Shown here piece after piece: positions 52,198 through 62,206 of a DNA stretch of 64,000 nucleotides. Source of the DNA: Vibrio penaeicida (GTDB taxonomy: Bacteria; Pseudomonadota; Gammaproteobacteria; Enterobacterales; Vibrionaceae); the NCBI RefSeq assembly GCF_002933855.1, contig NZ_BFAQ01000049.1, positions 1-64,000 of the forward strand, given 5' to 3'. Under the pieces are notes generated by a model. It was given only the letters and a program-made list of their open reading frames with translations. It made no database searches and had not been told where the DNA came from. Position 1 is the stretch's first letter, and every line of letters starts with the position of its first letter. Made by a program: the position numbers and the translations under genes.

Positions 52198-53604
52198 ATG
52201 GATATGGAAAAAAAGGGCTTGATCCGCTCTTATGAAACTGAATTTGCATTTTTATTTCGTTTAGCTGACATCGGAATTATAGGTGGGTCGCTTTTTGTAT
52301 TAACCCTCTTTTATGTCGGTGAATTCAATCGCGATTATAACTTGATCGGTGTTATCGCAATTATTTCCTACCTCTTGGGTGCCGAAAGCGCCAACTTATA
52401 TCGCTCATGGCGAACCAACACATTACGAGAGCAGTGCCAACTTACGTTACTTCCTTGGTTTATTGCCACGGTTATTCTCCTAGCTCTTGGCTACTTCACT
52501 AAAACAGGCGTAGATTTTTCACGTGTTGTTATAGGTGCGTGGTTTATCGTTGCTCCTATTCTGTTAATGCTTTGGCGTTGCGTTTACCGAATTGTATTGT
52601 TGAACCTACGTAAACAAGGTTTCAATACGCGTCGTGCCGTTATTATCGGCTTTACTGAGCATGGTCTTAAGCTTGCGCGTGAAATTGAACGCAACAACCA
52701 GCATGGTGTCGTATTGGATGGCTTTTACGATGAACGAAATGCAGAGCGCTTACAAAAATCAACCTCATATAAGATATTGGGCAATGTAGAGAAAGCATTG
52801 GAACGTGCAAAAAATGGCGAGATAGAGCATGTTTATATCGCAATGCCATTACATGCCAATAAGCGAATCTCCGACTTTCTAGCACGTTTTTCTGATACGA
52901 CTGCCAATACTTACCTAGTACCCGATTTCTTTACATATAACCTTTTGCACTCTCGATGGCACCACATTGGTGACGTCCACACTTTAAGTGTTTTCGACAC
53001 ACCGTTTAATGGCTTTTCTTCGTGGATTAAACGTGTGGAAGATATCGTTCTGTCTTCCATCATTCTCCTGATGATTTCGCCTGTCTTAGCTGTGGTTGCA
53101 TTGGGTGTGAAGCTCTCTTCTCCTGGACCCGTTTTATTTAAACAAGATCGGTATGGATTGGATGGGAGAAAGATCAAAGTGTGGAAGTTCCGTTCAATGA
53201 AAGTGATGGATAACGGCACAGTGGTTAAGCAAGCCACAAAGAACGACCCACGAGTCACTCGCTTCGGTTCCTTTATTCGTCGAACATCTCTTGACGAGCT
53301 TCCTCAGTTTTTTAATGTTCTTCAGGGTTCTATGTCGATCGTAGGACCTCGCCCACATGCAGTGAGCCACAATGAAGAATTTCGCCAAATTGTTGATAGG
53401 TATATGTTACGCCATAAGGTTAAGCCGGGTATTACAGGTTGGGCACAAGTAAACGGATACCGCGGCGAAACGGATACTATCGATAAAATGGAAAAACGCG
53501 TTGAGTTCGATTTGGCCTATATCCAAAACTGGTCATTTGGAATGGATCTAAAGATCGTATTTCTGACTATATTTAAAGGGTTCACTGGCAAAGCAGCTTA
53601 CTAA
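52198..53604 (+). CDS. Undecaprenyl-phosphate sugar phosphotransferase (VpsL/WcaJ-like)
   Basis: A 468-residue polyisoprenyl-phosphate hexose-1-phosphate transferase, starting repeat-unit synthesis on undecaprenyl phosphate at the inner membrane. Four N-terminal TM helices (about 15-120) precede a Rossmann-like domain ('RRAVIIGFTEHGLKLAREIE'). A fifth TM helix (about 280-302) precedes the catalytic domain with 'SSPGPVLFKQDRYGLDGRKI', 'KVWKFRSM', 'FIRRTSLDELPQFFNVLQG' and 'SIVGPRPHAV'. The next three genes match vpsM-vpsN-vpsO order. The sugar is probably glucose, by analogy. Confidence 0.92.
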   Translation: MDMEKKGLIRSYETEFAFLFRLADIGIIGGSLFVLTLFYVGEFNRDYNLIGVIAIISYLLGAESANLYRSWRTNTLREQCQLTLLPWFIATVILLALGYFTKTGVDFSRVVIGAWFIVAPILLMLWRCVYRIVLLNLRKQGFNTRRAVIIGFTEHGLKLAREIERNNQHGVVLDGFYDERNAERLQKSTSYKILGNVEKALERAKNGEIEHVYIAMPLHANKRISDFLARFSDTTANTYLVPDFFTYNLLHSRWHHIGDVHTLSVFDTPFNGFSSWIKRVEDIVLSSIILLMISPVLAVVALGVKLSSPGPVLFKQDRYGLDGRKIKVWKFRSMKVMDNGTVVKQATKNDPRVTRFGSFIRRTSLDELPQFFNVLQGSMSIVGPRPHAVSHNEEFRQIVDRYMLRHKVKPGITGWAQVNGYRGETDTIDKMEKRVEFDLAYIQNWSFGMDLKIVFLTIFKGFTGKAAY

Positions 53605-53617
53605 AACCGAGTACCTT

Positions 53618-54868
53618 ATGACGATGAAATATTCCTTGAAAAAGTCCCTTTGTTTGGTGTTCGGAGTAATAGCCTTTGCCCATAGTGCCACCTTAGCTGC
53701 AGAGCCTTTTTTAACTGAGTCGGGGATAGAGATTGCGCCTGGAGTTAAAGCGAAATTCGGACAAAATGATAATTTGTTGCGTACGTCTGAGTCGGAAAAC
53801 GCAGTATCCACTTCGTTTTTAGTTATAGATCCAAGTGTTTCTGTCCGGTTTCAACCTCGCGAACACGAATTCTTATTGTCTTACAAAATCAGTGATGGTC
53901 GCTATTTCTCTAGCTCAAGAGATGATTTCACAGATCACTTCTTCGAAAGTAAAAATACGTTGAAGTTAGGATTTCGCCATGCTGTCCGTGCCGATTTTCG
54001 TATTGCCAAACTTCATGAAGCCCGAGGTACAGGCTTGAGTGAAGGGGATGGAACTTCAACTGCTATCGATAGCCCTCTGGATTATCTTCAGCGTTCTGCT
54101 GTGACTACCTACACCTATGGTGCGAGCGGAGCAAAAGGGCAAATAGAGACCAAGCTTGGTTACAACGATCTTGAATACAAGAATTTTCGGGATCTCGGCG
54201 TCTCGAACGATGGTAGGAGCACACGTTTTAGAGATTATGACAATCGCTACGCTGGGCTGAAGTTTTCCTATCAATGGCTTGCCAATACTAAAGCTACTTT
54301 AGAGTATGAGTTCGCGAAGAAAACCTATGCACTTACCGCAAATGGTGTGCCTTCCCAAGACAGTAATACGAATAGTTATTTTGTAGGTTTGGAGTGGGAT
54401 CCTACTGGGAAAATAAAAGGCTATGCAAAGATTGGTCTGCAAGATAAAGACTTTACTGACGCAAAGCGTGAAGATTTTACTGGTTTGAGCTGGTTAGTTG
54501 GGGTGGATTGGAATCCGTTATATCACTCTACTTGGAGCATTAAAACCGAACAGGTTGCCAGAGACCCGGATCAAGATGGTGACTACGTCAAAGACACGAA
54601 TCTTAGTGTCGGCTGGAAACACTATTGGCGCCCACAGATATACACCAGAGCCGTCGTGGTGGCTCAATCTCAAGAATATACCGGTGCCTTCCAGAATGGT
54701 GTGTTAAGAGATGATAAGTCTTTTGAGTGGTCGGCGAATATTGGATATGAATTTAGTGAATTAGTCGACTTCTTCGTTGGAGTCAGAAAAACAAATAAAA
54801 CATCGAGCTGGGAAGGGTATGGCTACGACCAAACGGTATGGTCAGTTTCTGGTTCTATTGCATATTAG
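53618..54868 (+). CDS. Outer-membrane beta-barrel protein (VpsM-like)
   Basis: A 416-residue protein with a signal peptide ('YSLKKSLCLVFGVIAFAHSA' then TLAAEP). The mature part is rich in alternating amphipathic strands with aromatic girdles ('FLLSYKISDGRYFSS', 'LKFSYQWLANTKATLEYEFA'), and the C-terminus ends in Tyr (VSGSIAY), typical of outer-membrane barrels. It sits between the initiating transferase and the export gene, where V. cholerae has vpsM. It probably helps secrete or anchor the polysaccharide. Its stop lies 8 bp before the export gene start. Confidence 0.8.
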   Translation: MTMKYSLKKSLCLVFGVIAFAHSATLAAEPFLTESGIEIAPGVKAKFGQNDNLLRTSESENAVSTSFLVIDPSVSVRFQPREHEFLLSYKISDGRYFSSSRDDFTDHFFESKNTLKLGFRHAVRADFRIAKLHEARGTGLSEGDGTSTAIDSPLDYLQRSAVTTYTYGASGAKGQIETKLGYNDLEYKNFRDLGVSNDGRSTRFRDYDNRYAGLKFSYQWLANTKATLEYEFAKKTYALTANGVPSQDSNTNSYFVGLEWDPTGKIKGYAKIGLQDKDFTDAKREDFTGLSWLVGVDWNPLYHSTWSIKTEQVARDPDQDGDYVKDTNLSVGWKHYWRPQIYTRAVVVAQSQEYTGAFQNGVLRDDKSFEWSANIGYEFSELVDFFVGVRKTNKTSSWEGYGYDQTVWSVSGSIAY

Positions 54869-54876
54869 TTGGGGTT

Positions 54877-55410
54877 ATGAATAAAACATTTTTATCTTTG
54901 GTAGCACTATTACTGCTGCTTCCGCTTAAGGCATTTTCAGCGTCTTTTGCGACTACATACCAAATTGGACCTGGTGATCGTATTCAGATAAGTGTTTACG
55001 GAGAGCCAGATCTATCGTTCGACGAATTGTTGATCAATTCAAGTGGAACCTTTGATTACCCATATTTGGGTGAAATGACCGCAAAAGGACAAACAGCACA
55101 ACAACTCAAGCTTGCTATTGAAAAGGGGTTAAAGGGAGATTACCTGATAACGCCTAAGGTAATGGTTAACTTTATTTCATTCCGAGAGATTTATGTCAAC
55201 GGCGAAGTTAAAAAGCCCGGAGGCTATGAATACCAACCTGGACTTACGGTAGATAAAGCTATAGCGCTTGCTGGTGGCTTTACTGATAGAGCAGCACGCA
55301 AAAAAATCAACATAACGCCGAATGGCGACGGAGGAACGCAGAAAGGCGTTTCGTTGAGTAAAGCGGTTAATCCTGGTGACATCATTGTCATTGAGCAAAG
55401 TTTTTTCTAA
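54877..55410 (+). CDS. Polysaccharide export protein (Wza/VpsN-like)
   Basis: A 177-residue periplasmic protein. Signal peptide 'NKTFLSLVALLLLLPLKAFS', then a Poly_export domain ('YQIGPGDRIQISVYGEPDLS', 'GTFDYPYLGEMTAKGQT') and one SLBB domain ('IYVNGEVKKPGGYEYQPGL'). It is about half the length of E. coli Wza and lacks a lipobox Cys and the C-terminal membrane helix, so it depends on another outer-membrane component; the barrel protein encoded just upstream is the candidate. ATG 54877 has a weak TTGGGG upstream. Confidence 0.9.
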   Translation: MNKTFLSLVALLLLLPLKAFSASFATTYQIGPGDRIQISVYGEPDLSFDELLINSSGTFDYPYLGEMTAKGQTAQQLKLAIEKGLKGDYLITPKVMVNFISFREIYVNGEVKKPGGYEYQPGLTVDKAIALAGGFTDRAARKKINITPNGDGGTQKGVSLSKAVNPGDIIVIEQSFF

Positions 55411-55437
55411 TCCAACAAGAATCAGAATTCAAAATTT

Positions 55438-57648
55438 ATGATAGTTAAAAGCGATGACTTAAAGCGCAATGACGAGTTCATTGACCTAAGTAAATACATT
55501 CAGTTAGTAAAACAAAATCTATTGTCCGTTGTAGCATTTACCCTTTTTGTTGTGGTTTTAGTCACTTTTTATGTTCTTACCATAACGCCAGAATATAAAG
55601 CGACGTCCACTTTGTTAATTGAAAATCAGCAAAATAAAGTGATTTCGATTGAGCAAGTGGTTGGCGTTGACACCAGTAAGCAAGAGTATTATCAAACCCA
55701 GTATGAAATTATTCGATCAAACCGGATTGCAGAGAAGGTCATTAGCGAGCTGGGTATTGGTGTTATCGACGCGAATGTTGTCGAAACTGATCAGTCAGAG
55801 CCAAGTGGAATCAAGGCATTTATTAAAGATGTAAAGAACGCTTTCTATGATCTACCGCTGTTGTCCGATTATATCCAAAAACCTCGCCCTATTCTTGAAG
55901 AGCAACTCAGAGATAGTCATCGCCAGACTATTCTTCGTGAATTCAAGCGTAACCTATCTGTCAGCCCAGTAAAAGATACTCAGCTAGTCAGCATCACGTA
56001 TCTTTCGAATGATCCGCTACTGGCTGCAAATGTCGCGAATGCAGTTGGTGAGGCCTATATTCAAAACCATATTGAATCGCAACTGGAAGCAAATCAGCAA
56101 GCGTCTCTTTGGATCAACTCTCGCCTTGGAGAGCTTGAACAACAGCTGGAATCATCCGAACGAAAGTTGGCGAGTTTTATGGAACGTGAAGGTCTTGTTG
56201 ATGCCGCAGGTATTGATGGGTTAGCTACGACGGAGCTAACCAACCTCACCAATCAACTTTCTGAAGCAAGAGATCGAAGATTAGCTGCTGACTCTTTGTA
56301 TTCAGTCCTTCAAAAAAACAGCAGCGCAGACATCTCAAGTTTATACGCCATTAAGCAAGTGTCTAATCATCCACAAATTCGGGATATTCGATCTAACGAA
56401 GTTGATGCTGAAAAGCGAGTCTTTGAGCTATCAAAACGATACGGTCCCAAGCATGACAAGATGATTCGTGCAAAGGCTGAATTGAACGCATTACAAAGTC
56501 GTTCGACTAAGATTCTTAGACAGCTTGTTGTAGGAATAGAGAAAGAGCTTTCGACCGCCCTAGAGCAAGAAAGAGGGTTAAAAAGAGAGTTAGAATCGAA
56601 GAAAAAGGAATTCCAGTCCGTCACGTTAAAGAAAGCGGAATTTGAAACCCGCAGACGAGAAGTGGAAACCAACCGACAGTTGTATGATCTGTTTTTAACA
56701 CGCCAAAAAGAAACTTCGGCAACCAGTGATTACCAAAATGCTATTGCCCGTTTTACTGACAAAGCCAATATACCTTTGGTGCCTGCTAAGCCTCGAAAAG
56801 TCTTGATTATCTTGATTGCTGCGATCGGTGCCTTTGTATTTGGGTTAGCGATGGCGTTTATTCTAGAAGCGATGAGAAACACCTTTGAAAGACGTGTTGA
56901 TGTTGAAAACAAAGTCGGGCTTTCTGGTCTAGGTAGTGTTCCAAAGATCAAAGCGAAAAAATACCGCAAAGAAAAAATCGGCGCAGAGCTTTTCTTGGAT
57001 AAGGAGCACAAAGAGTTTGGTGAATCGATACGGAGTATTCGTACTTCCCTCAAGTTAACCCTTATGCAGAACAAGCGTAAGTGTGTTGCGGTCACTTCTT
57101 CGGTCCCTGGCGAAGGGAAAACAACGGTATCCGTTAGCTTAGCTGAATCATTCGCTGCAATGGAAAAAGTGCTTCTTATCGACTGTGATCTTCGTAAACC
57201 ATCGGTTGGAGAGCGTTTCAACCTTAGTAACGCACAACCTGGGATGACGAATTACTTGCTGATGGGCGCTGAACTTGAGGATTGTATCTATCATCATGAG
57301 GAATCAGGATTAGATGTAATGACATCTGGTCTGCTAATCCCCAACCCTCAGGAGTTGCTTGGCTCAGATCAATACAAAGAAATGATTGAATTGCTGAGTG
57401 ATAAGTACGACCGAATAATAATAGATACACCACCAGTGAATGTCGTTACAGACCCAATGCTGGTTGCCAATGTGACTACCTCCTGCGTAATGGTTGTTAA
57501 AGCCAATAGCACAAAAGTAAATCAGTTGAATTTCGCCATCTCTAGAATGCTTAAATACAAGAGCGTCATTGAAGGTGTCATTTTAAATCAAGATCAGAGT
57601 AAAACTCAGGATGCTTACCAGTACTACGGTACTTACGAGCAAAGCTAG
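55438..57648 (+). CDS. Polysaccharide co-polymerase / tyrosine autokinase (Wzc/VpsO-like)
   Basis: A 736-residue inner-membrane protein. TM1 (about 30-52), a Wzz domain (about 15-110), a long periplasmic coiled coil (about 210-430) and TM2 (about 455-478) precede a cytoplasmic BY-kinase domain. The kinase has Walker A 'SSVPGEGKTTVS' (about 558), Walker A' 'VLLIDCDLRKPS' and Walker B 'IIIDTPP'. The C-terminus is a tyrosine cluster (AYQYYGTYEQS) for autophosphorylation. Wzc proteins set chain length and open the export channel. It follows the export gene by 27 bp. Confidence 0.94.
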   Translation: MIVKSDDLKRNDEFIDLSKYIQLVKQNLLSVVAFTLFVVVLVTFYVLTITPEYKATSTLLIENQQNKVISIEQVVGVDTSKQEYYQTQYEIIRSNRIAEKVISELGIGVIDANVVETDQSEPSGIKAFIKDVKNAFYDLPLLSDYIQKPRPILEEQLRDSHRQTILREFKRNLSVSPVKDTQLVSITYLSNDPLLAANVANAVGEAYIQNHIESQLEANQQASLWINSRLGELEQQLESSERKLASFMEREGLVDAAGIDGLATTELTNLTNQLSEARDRRLAADSLYSVLQKNSSADISSLYAIKQVSNHPQIRDIRSNEVDAEKRVFELSKRYGPKHDKMIRAKAELNALQSRSTKILRQLVVGIEKELSTALEQERGLKRELESKKKEFQSVTLKKAEFETRRREVETNRQLYDLFLTRQKETSATSDYQNAIARFTDKANIPLVPAKPRKVLIILIAAIGAFVFGLAMAFILEAMRNTFERRVDVENKVGLSGLGSVPKIKAKKYRKEKIGAELFLDKEHKEFGESIRSIRTSLKLTLMQNKRKCVAVTSSVPGEGKTTVSVSLAESFAAMEKVLLIDCDLRKPSVGERFNLSNAQPGMTNYLLMGAELEDCIYHHEESGLDVMTSGLLIPNPQELLGSDQYKEMIELLSDKYDRIIIDTPPVNVVTDPMLVANVTTSCVMVVKANSTKVNQLNFAISRMLKYKSVIEGVILNQDQSKTQDAYQYYGTYEQS

Positions 57649-57657
57649 GTCAAAATA

Positions 57658-58653
57658 ATGGAAATGCTAGATAAACCAACCGTTGATATCACGATTCTTT
57701 CTTGGGATCGAATTGACGATACGCTTGACGCTATAGACAGTGCACTAACTCAGCAAGGTATTGAGTTGAAGATTATTGTTGTTGACCAAGGTTCGCAACC
57801 TGATGGATTGGCGCGGCTACGTCAGCATTGTCTTAAAGATACACGCATACAATTGGTGTGTAATCGCACTAATTTAGGTGTTCCAGGAGGACGAAATCAG
57901 GCGTCAGATCAAGGGACTGGAGATTTTATTGTCGCGCTGGACAATGATGCTGAATTCATTGATGAGCATCAGTTAGCAAAAGCATGTGAAATCATGAAAA
58001 GTGAACCAGAAATCGGCGCATTAGCGTTCCGCATTCTTCGCTTTGGCAGCCAAGAAGATGACCTGACAAGTTGGTCTTACCACCAAAGTGCGGAAGAAGC
58101 TTCAGTACAATCTTTTTATACTGATCGTTTTGTCGGGGCCGGTCACATGCTTAGACGTGACGCCTTTGATGGGATCAATGGCTACGATGCCGACCTCTTT
58201 TTCTTACATGAAGAAGTTGATCTGTCAAAACGCTTGATGAATTCCCATTACAAAATTAAGTACACACCGGAAGTTGTCATTGGTCACAAAGTTTCTGCTG
58301 AGCACCGTGTTGCTTGGACTGGTGGGCGCTGGACTTTTGATGTACGAAACAAAACGTATCTTCATTTTAAATTTAAAACCTTTCTACCAACTGCGATATT
58401 CCACACGGGTATTTTAGTTTGGCGAGGTGTTCGCTCTGGTCTTATTTGGTCGACATTTAAGGGGCTTTTCCAAGGGTTTTCTATGGTGCCCCAAGCAATA
58501 GCAGCATGGAAGACTCAGCCAAGTGTGAATTCTGACGCCCAAGCTAAGGCATATATGGACTCTTGTTCACCTACACAAGGAATGAGCGTTATGCAACGCG
58601 TTAAGATGCGTTTGAGCAGTGCTAAACCTGTGCCAGTAAAGCCTAAAGGATAA
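57658..58653 (+). CDS. Glycosyltransferase family 2
   Basis: A 331-residue GT-A glycosyltransferase, cytoplasmic face of the inner membrane. The N-terminal 'VDITILSWDRIDDTLDAIDS' strand-helix, 'VVDQGSQPDG', 'NRTNLGVPGGRNQA' and the DxD-type 'VALDNDAEF' metal motif are clear; the acceptor region has 'FFLHEEVDLSKRLM'. The C-terminal part (about 235-331) is more basic and may bind the membrane. The donor sugar is unknown. It overlaps the ribosome site of the next gene. Confidence 0.9.
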   Translation: MEMLDKPTVDITILSWDRIDDTLDAIDSALTQQGIELKIIVVDQGSQPDGLARLRQHCLKDTRIQLVCNRTNLGVPGGRNQASDQGTGDFIVALDNDAEFIDEHQLAKACEIMKSEPEIGALAFRILRFGSQEDDLTSWSYHQSAEEASVQSFYTDRFVGAGHMLRRDAFDGINGYDADLFFLHEEVDLSKRLMNSHYKIKYTPEVVIGHKVSAEHRVAWTGGRWTFDVRNKTYLHFKFKTFLPTAIFHTGILVWRGVRSGLIWSTFKGLFQGFSMVPQAIAAWKTQPSVNSDAQAKAYMDSCSPTQGMSVMQRVKMRLSSAKPVPVKPKG

Positions 58654-58657
58654 TATC

Positions 58658-59638
58658 GTGGAACAATCAGCCCCTATCATTGAATTCAACGAACAAATTC
58701 TAGCTTCGTTGAAAAAAACGTTGGTTGAAAACTTTCGACCACATCTAGAGAACAAAGACGCAATTTTTATCGATTACCCAGTTCACCTTAATGTTGGTGA
58801 TCTTTTGATTGCTGAGGGCACTGAAGCGCTTTTTAGAGCATTGGACGTAAATATCACTGCACGCATATCTGAACGTAACCAAGAACGCTTGTTCAGTAAG
58901 AAAATTCCTAAAGAGACGGTTCTTGTGCTTCATGGCGGTGGTAATTTCGGTGATTTATACCCGCATCATCAGTCGTTACGCGAGCGTGTAATCGAGTCGT
59001 TTCCGGAAAACACGATTCTGATCATGCCGCAGTCTGTTCATTATCAAGATCCTTCTCAGTTAACTCAAAAGGTTCCACTGTTTAAGTCTCATAACAACCT
59101 TTATATGTTTGTCCGAGATGAGCACTCATTCGAGGTGATGAGTGAAGCGTTTGATAGTGATCATCTGAAACTGTTGCCTGATATGGCGTTTGCAATGTCT
59201 GATCGTTGGAAAGGTATTGTCCGCACTTCTGAAGGAACACTAAGTCTGAGAAGGCGCGATATTGAAGCAACAGATACCGGCGAAGATGGCGAAAGATTTG
59301 ATTGGGATGACCTTTTCCAACCCTTTGATGAACGTTGCTACAATATCGCCAGAAGGCTTGCTAGGTATGAAAACAAACTTCATTTGAATTTGGGGCTGGA
59401 TGCGTTCTGGAAGTGGTATAGCAACAACTTGATTCAGCGGGGTGTAGAGAAATTTACATCTTATAGCGTTGTTGATACAGATCGCCTTCATGGGATGATT
59501 CTTTCTCTTTTAGTTGGTAACGATGTTGTTATGAGAGATAACAGCTACGGCAAATTGCGACGTTATGCTACGTGCTGGCTTGGATTAAAGCTCGATGAGA
59601 CCTACGCAGAAGACTCAAAGAAAGCTGCAAATGAATAG
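58658..59638 (+). CDS. Polysaccharide pyruvyl transferase family protein
   Basis: A 326-residue ketal-pyruvate transferase of the CsaB/EpsO type, adding pyruvate from PEP to a sugar and so making the polymer acidic. It has 'IDYPVHLNVGDLLIAEG', the 'VLVLHGGGNFGDLYPHHQSL' block, 'RDEHSFEVM' and the C-terminal 'VVDTDRLHGMILSLLVG' with the conserved His. The GTG start has AAAGGATAAT upstream. It overlaps the flippase gene by 8 bp. I recall no such gene in the core V. cholerae vps operon, so the polymer here may differ. Confidence 0.9.
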   Translation: MEQSAPIIEFNEQILASLKKTLVENFRPHLENKDAIFIDYPVHLNVGDLLIAEGTEALFRALDVNITARISERNQERLFSKKIPKETVLVLHGGGNFGDLYPHHQSLRERVIESFPENTILIMPQSVHYQDPSQLTQKVPLFKSHNNLYMFVRDEHSFEVMSEAFDSDHLKLLPDMAFAMSDRWKGIVRTSEGTLSLRRRDIEATDTGEDGERFDWDDLFQPFDERCYNIARRLARYENKLHLNLGLDAFWKWYSNNLIQRGVEKFTSYSVVDTDRLHGMILSLLVGNDVVMRDNSYGKLRRYATCWLGLKLDETYAEDSKKAANE

Positions 59639-61043
59639 TCGTGTAATCAAATTGCTGTGGATTGCATTTGAAAAGTTTGGCATGACAATTGTCTCAATCG
59701 CCACGTTTTTCATTTATGCAAAGATTCTGACCCCTTCAGTATTTGGTATGGCGGTGCTTGCACTGTCTATTGGTCAGGGGGCGGCGTACATTTTTGGCAA
59801 TCTGTTTGAAGATGCGCTGGTTCAGCATAAAGATCCGCAGTCGGTGCACTTTGATACCGCGTTTTGGGGAGGCATTAGCTTAAGTGTTGTCCTAAGTTTT
59901 TCGATATTGGTAGTCTGCTGGTTGCTTGCTTTAGACACAGAACTCTTTGGTCTAATTGTATTTTCGCTACTCCACATCATCTTAGTCAGCATGGCATCGC
60001 TTTATGTAGCGATACTTCGTCGTACAGGGCGATTTGATACATTGGCAAAACGTTCAATGTTATCTCGCTTAGCTGGAGCTGCTTCAGGAGTTGGTTTAGC
60101 CTTGTATGGATTTGACAGTGTCGCTGTGGTTGCCCACTCAGTGATGATTGAAATTGTCGGTCTGGCTTATCTACTTCTGGTTTCCAACCACAGAATCGGA
60201 CTGAGCTTTCAGCGCAAAGCCTTTTTTGAGCTAGGTTCTGTTGGTTGGATGCTGTGCGTTCGACGCTTAAGTTGGGACGCTTCAATTCGAGGTATTCCAA
60301 TTTTGCTCGGAGTGACATCAGGGACAGCGGCAGTCGGTCTGTTTGGATTTGCATGGCGTATGGTTGAAATGCCACGTAGTGCTATTGCAAGTGGGTTGCT
60401 CAGTTATGCGTTGCCTGTATTTTCACGTCGACAAAACGAAAAAGAAGAGCTGCGTCAACTGTTCTTGGCATCCACAAAATTCACTGCCATGATAGTTACG
60501 CCATTGTTTGTTGGGTTGGCCTTAGTGGTTCCAACGTTTGTTCCCTGGCTGTTCGGCGATAAGTGGTTAGATGCGATTTTACCTACTCAGATCTTTGCCA
60601 TAGTCGCCGTGATTAGCCTTGCCCGGATCTATGTTCCAGTATCATTTACTGCGGTAGCAAAACCGAGTACAGCTTTGATTTCGGATGTAGTTGCTACATT
60701 TGTAGCGTTAGCTACTACCGCATTACTTGGTGCTACCTACGGTGCGATGGCAGCCGCATTTGGCATGCTTTTACGTGTTTTCGTAACGATGCCGTTTAGT
60801 ATGAAAGGCTACTACAAAATATTCGGGCTTAGCTGGTTTTACCAGATTAAACCCGTTTCCGCTGCTTGGTTGGCTTCACTTGGAATGACGTTTGCTGTTG
60901 TAATCTCAGGGCAGTTTATTGAATCGTCATTAGCGATAATTTTTGCAGCCTCCTGTTTGATCGGTGCGGCGAGCTATGTGGTTTGCATGAAATTAGTGTA
61001 TCCCTCCTGGCAGCAGGATTTCCGCCAATTTCTGAATAGATAA
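59631..61043 (+). CDS. Polysaccharide flippase (Wzx/WzxC-like)
   Basis: A 470-residue MATE/PST-superfamily membrane protein with about 12-14 TM helices that moves lipid-linked repeat units across the inner membrane. The start 'VIKLLWIAFEKFGMTIVSIA' and early 'TPSVFGMAVLALSIGQGAAY' match the PST group. The ATG at 59631 overlaps the pyruvyl transferase stop; the frame is open further upstream inside that gene. Its last residues FLNR are echoed in the spacer before the duplicated glycosyltransferase at 63157. Confidence 0.92.
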   Translation: MNSRVIKLLWIAFEKFGMTIVSIATFFIYAKILTPSVFGMAVLALSIGQGAAYIFGNLFEDALVQHKDPQSVHFDTAFWGGISLSVVLSFSILVVCWLLALDTELFGLIVFSLLHIILVSMASLYVAILRRTGRFDTLAKRSMLSRLAGAASGVGLALYGFDSVAVVAHSVMIEIVGLAYLLLVSNHRIGLSFQRKAFFELGSVGWMLCVRRLSWDASIRGIPILLGVTSGTAAVGLFGFAWRMVEMPRSAIASGLLSYALPVFSRRQNEKEELRQLFLASTKFTAMIVTPLFVGLALVVPTFVPWLFGDKWLDAILPTQIFAIVAVISLARIYVPVSFTAVAKPSTALISDVVATFVALATTALLGATYGAMAAAFGMLLRVFVTMPFSMKGYYKIFGLSWFYQIKPVSAAWLASLGMTFAVVISGQFIESSLAIIFAASCLIGAASYVVCMKLVYPSWQQDFRQFLNR

Positions 61044-61055
61044 AGTTGAAATGAT

Positions 61056-62183
61056 ATGAATAACGTCATTATTTTTTCAAACCATCTTCTTGCTTACTCA
61101 GAAACGTTTATCAGATCACAGGGAGAAGCATTAAAGCACTTCAAGGCTCAGTATGTAGGGAGTGATCAAGTTGAAAAAGGACTTTCACTTCCTAGTGATC
61201 GTACTCATCTCGTTCGAACTGGCATGCTGGGAACTCTGGCGGACAATTTGTTTAAATTGGGTTTCGTGCATCCTAACTTTCTCAGAAGAATGAGAAAGCT
61301 CAAACCTGAATTGATTCATGCTCATTTTGGTCCAAATGGAATGACTGCACTATCGCTTGCAGAGAAGCTAGGTGCCCCCCTTGTTGTGACTTTTCATGGC
61401 CATGATGTTATTGAATCTCCAACGATGGAAAAGCATGGGCGCTTGCATATCTGGTATATGGATCGTAGATCGAGACTTGCAGAGAACGTGGCTCAGTTTA
61501 TTGCCGTATCGAAGTGGGTAAAAGACAGAATGGTAAAGCTCGGGTTTCCTGAAAGTAAGATCATTCAGCATTACATTGGTATCGATACTCATTTTTTTTC
61601 ACCAGATGAATCGACTCACCGAGAAAAGATCATTCTTTGCGTTGGGCGCATGACTGCCTACAAAGGGCAACGATTTTTAGTTAAAGCCATGTCTAAAGTT
61701 CAAAAACTTGCCCCTGACTATAAGCTAGTGCTGGTTGGAGATGGCGAAGAAAAAGTGCAACTTGAAGAACTGGCTCAATCCAAAGGTATTCGAGTTGAGT
61801 TTACTGGTCGGCAAACACCAGAGCAGGTTAAGCAATGGATGCAGAGAGCAAGCGTGTATGTGCAACCTAGCATCAGAATGCCAGATGGAGAGGAAGAAGC
61901 GCTTGCCTTAGCTATTGTGGAAGCACAAGCGGTGGGGACGCCCGCTGTGGTTTTCAATACTGGTGGAATGCCTGAGGCCATTATTGATGGTGAGACAGGA
62001 ACCGTGGTTAACCAAGAGAACAGTGACGAGTTAGCCGATGCGATTTTGAACCTGTCTTATGACCATGAGCGTTGGGACCGATACAGTAAAAATGCCATTG
62101 AGTTTGTACGTCAGACTCATAACTTAGATAAACAGTGTGTAGCACTTGAGAGTATTTACCAGAATGTGCTGCAGCAGAATTAA
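61056..62183 (+). CDS. Glycosyltransferase family 4 (copy 1)
   Basis: A 375-residue GT-B retaining glycosyltransferase. The N-terminal domain has 'LIHAHFGPNGMTALSLAEKL' and 'LVVTFHGHDVIESPTMEKHG'; the C-terminal nucleotide-binding domain starts at 'ILCVGRMTAYKGQRFLVKAM' and has the EX7E-type motif in 'EEEALALAIVEAQAVGTPAV' followed by 'NTGGMPEAI'. It starts 12 bp after the flippase. A close paralogue begins at 63157. Confidence 0.93.
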   Translation: MNNVIIFSNHLLAYSETFIRSQGEALKHFKAQYVGSDQVEKGLSLPSDRTHLVRTGMLGTLADNLFKLGFVHPNFLRRMRKLKPELIHAHFGPNGMTALSLAEKLGAPLVVTFHGHDVIESPTMEKHGRLHIWYMDRRSRLAENVAQFIAVSKWVKDRMVKLGFPESKIIQHYIGIDTHFFSPDESTHREKIILCVGRMTAYKGQRFLVKAMSKVQKLAPDYKLVLVGDGEEKVQLEELAQSKGIRVEFTGRQTPEQVKQWMQRASVYVQPSIRMPDGEEEALALAIVEAQAVGTPAVVFNTGGMPEAIIDGETGTVVNQENSDELADAILNLSYDHERWDRYSKNAIEFVRQTHNLDKQCVALESIYQNVLQQN

Positions 62184-62206
62184 CAAAATTTAGTAGGGAT
62201 ACGTCA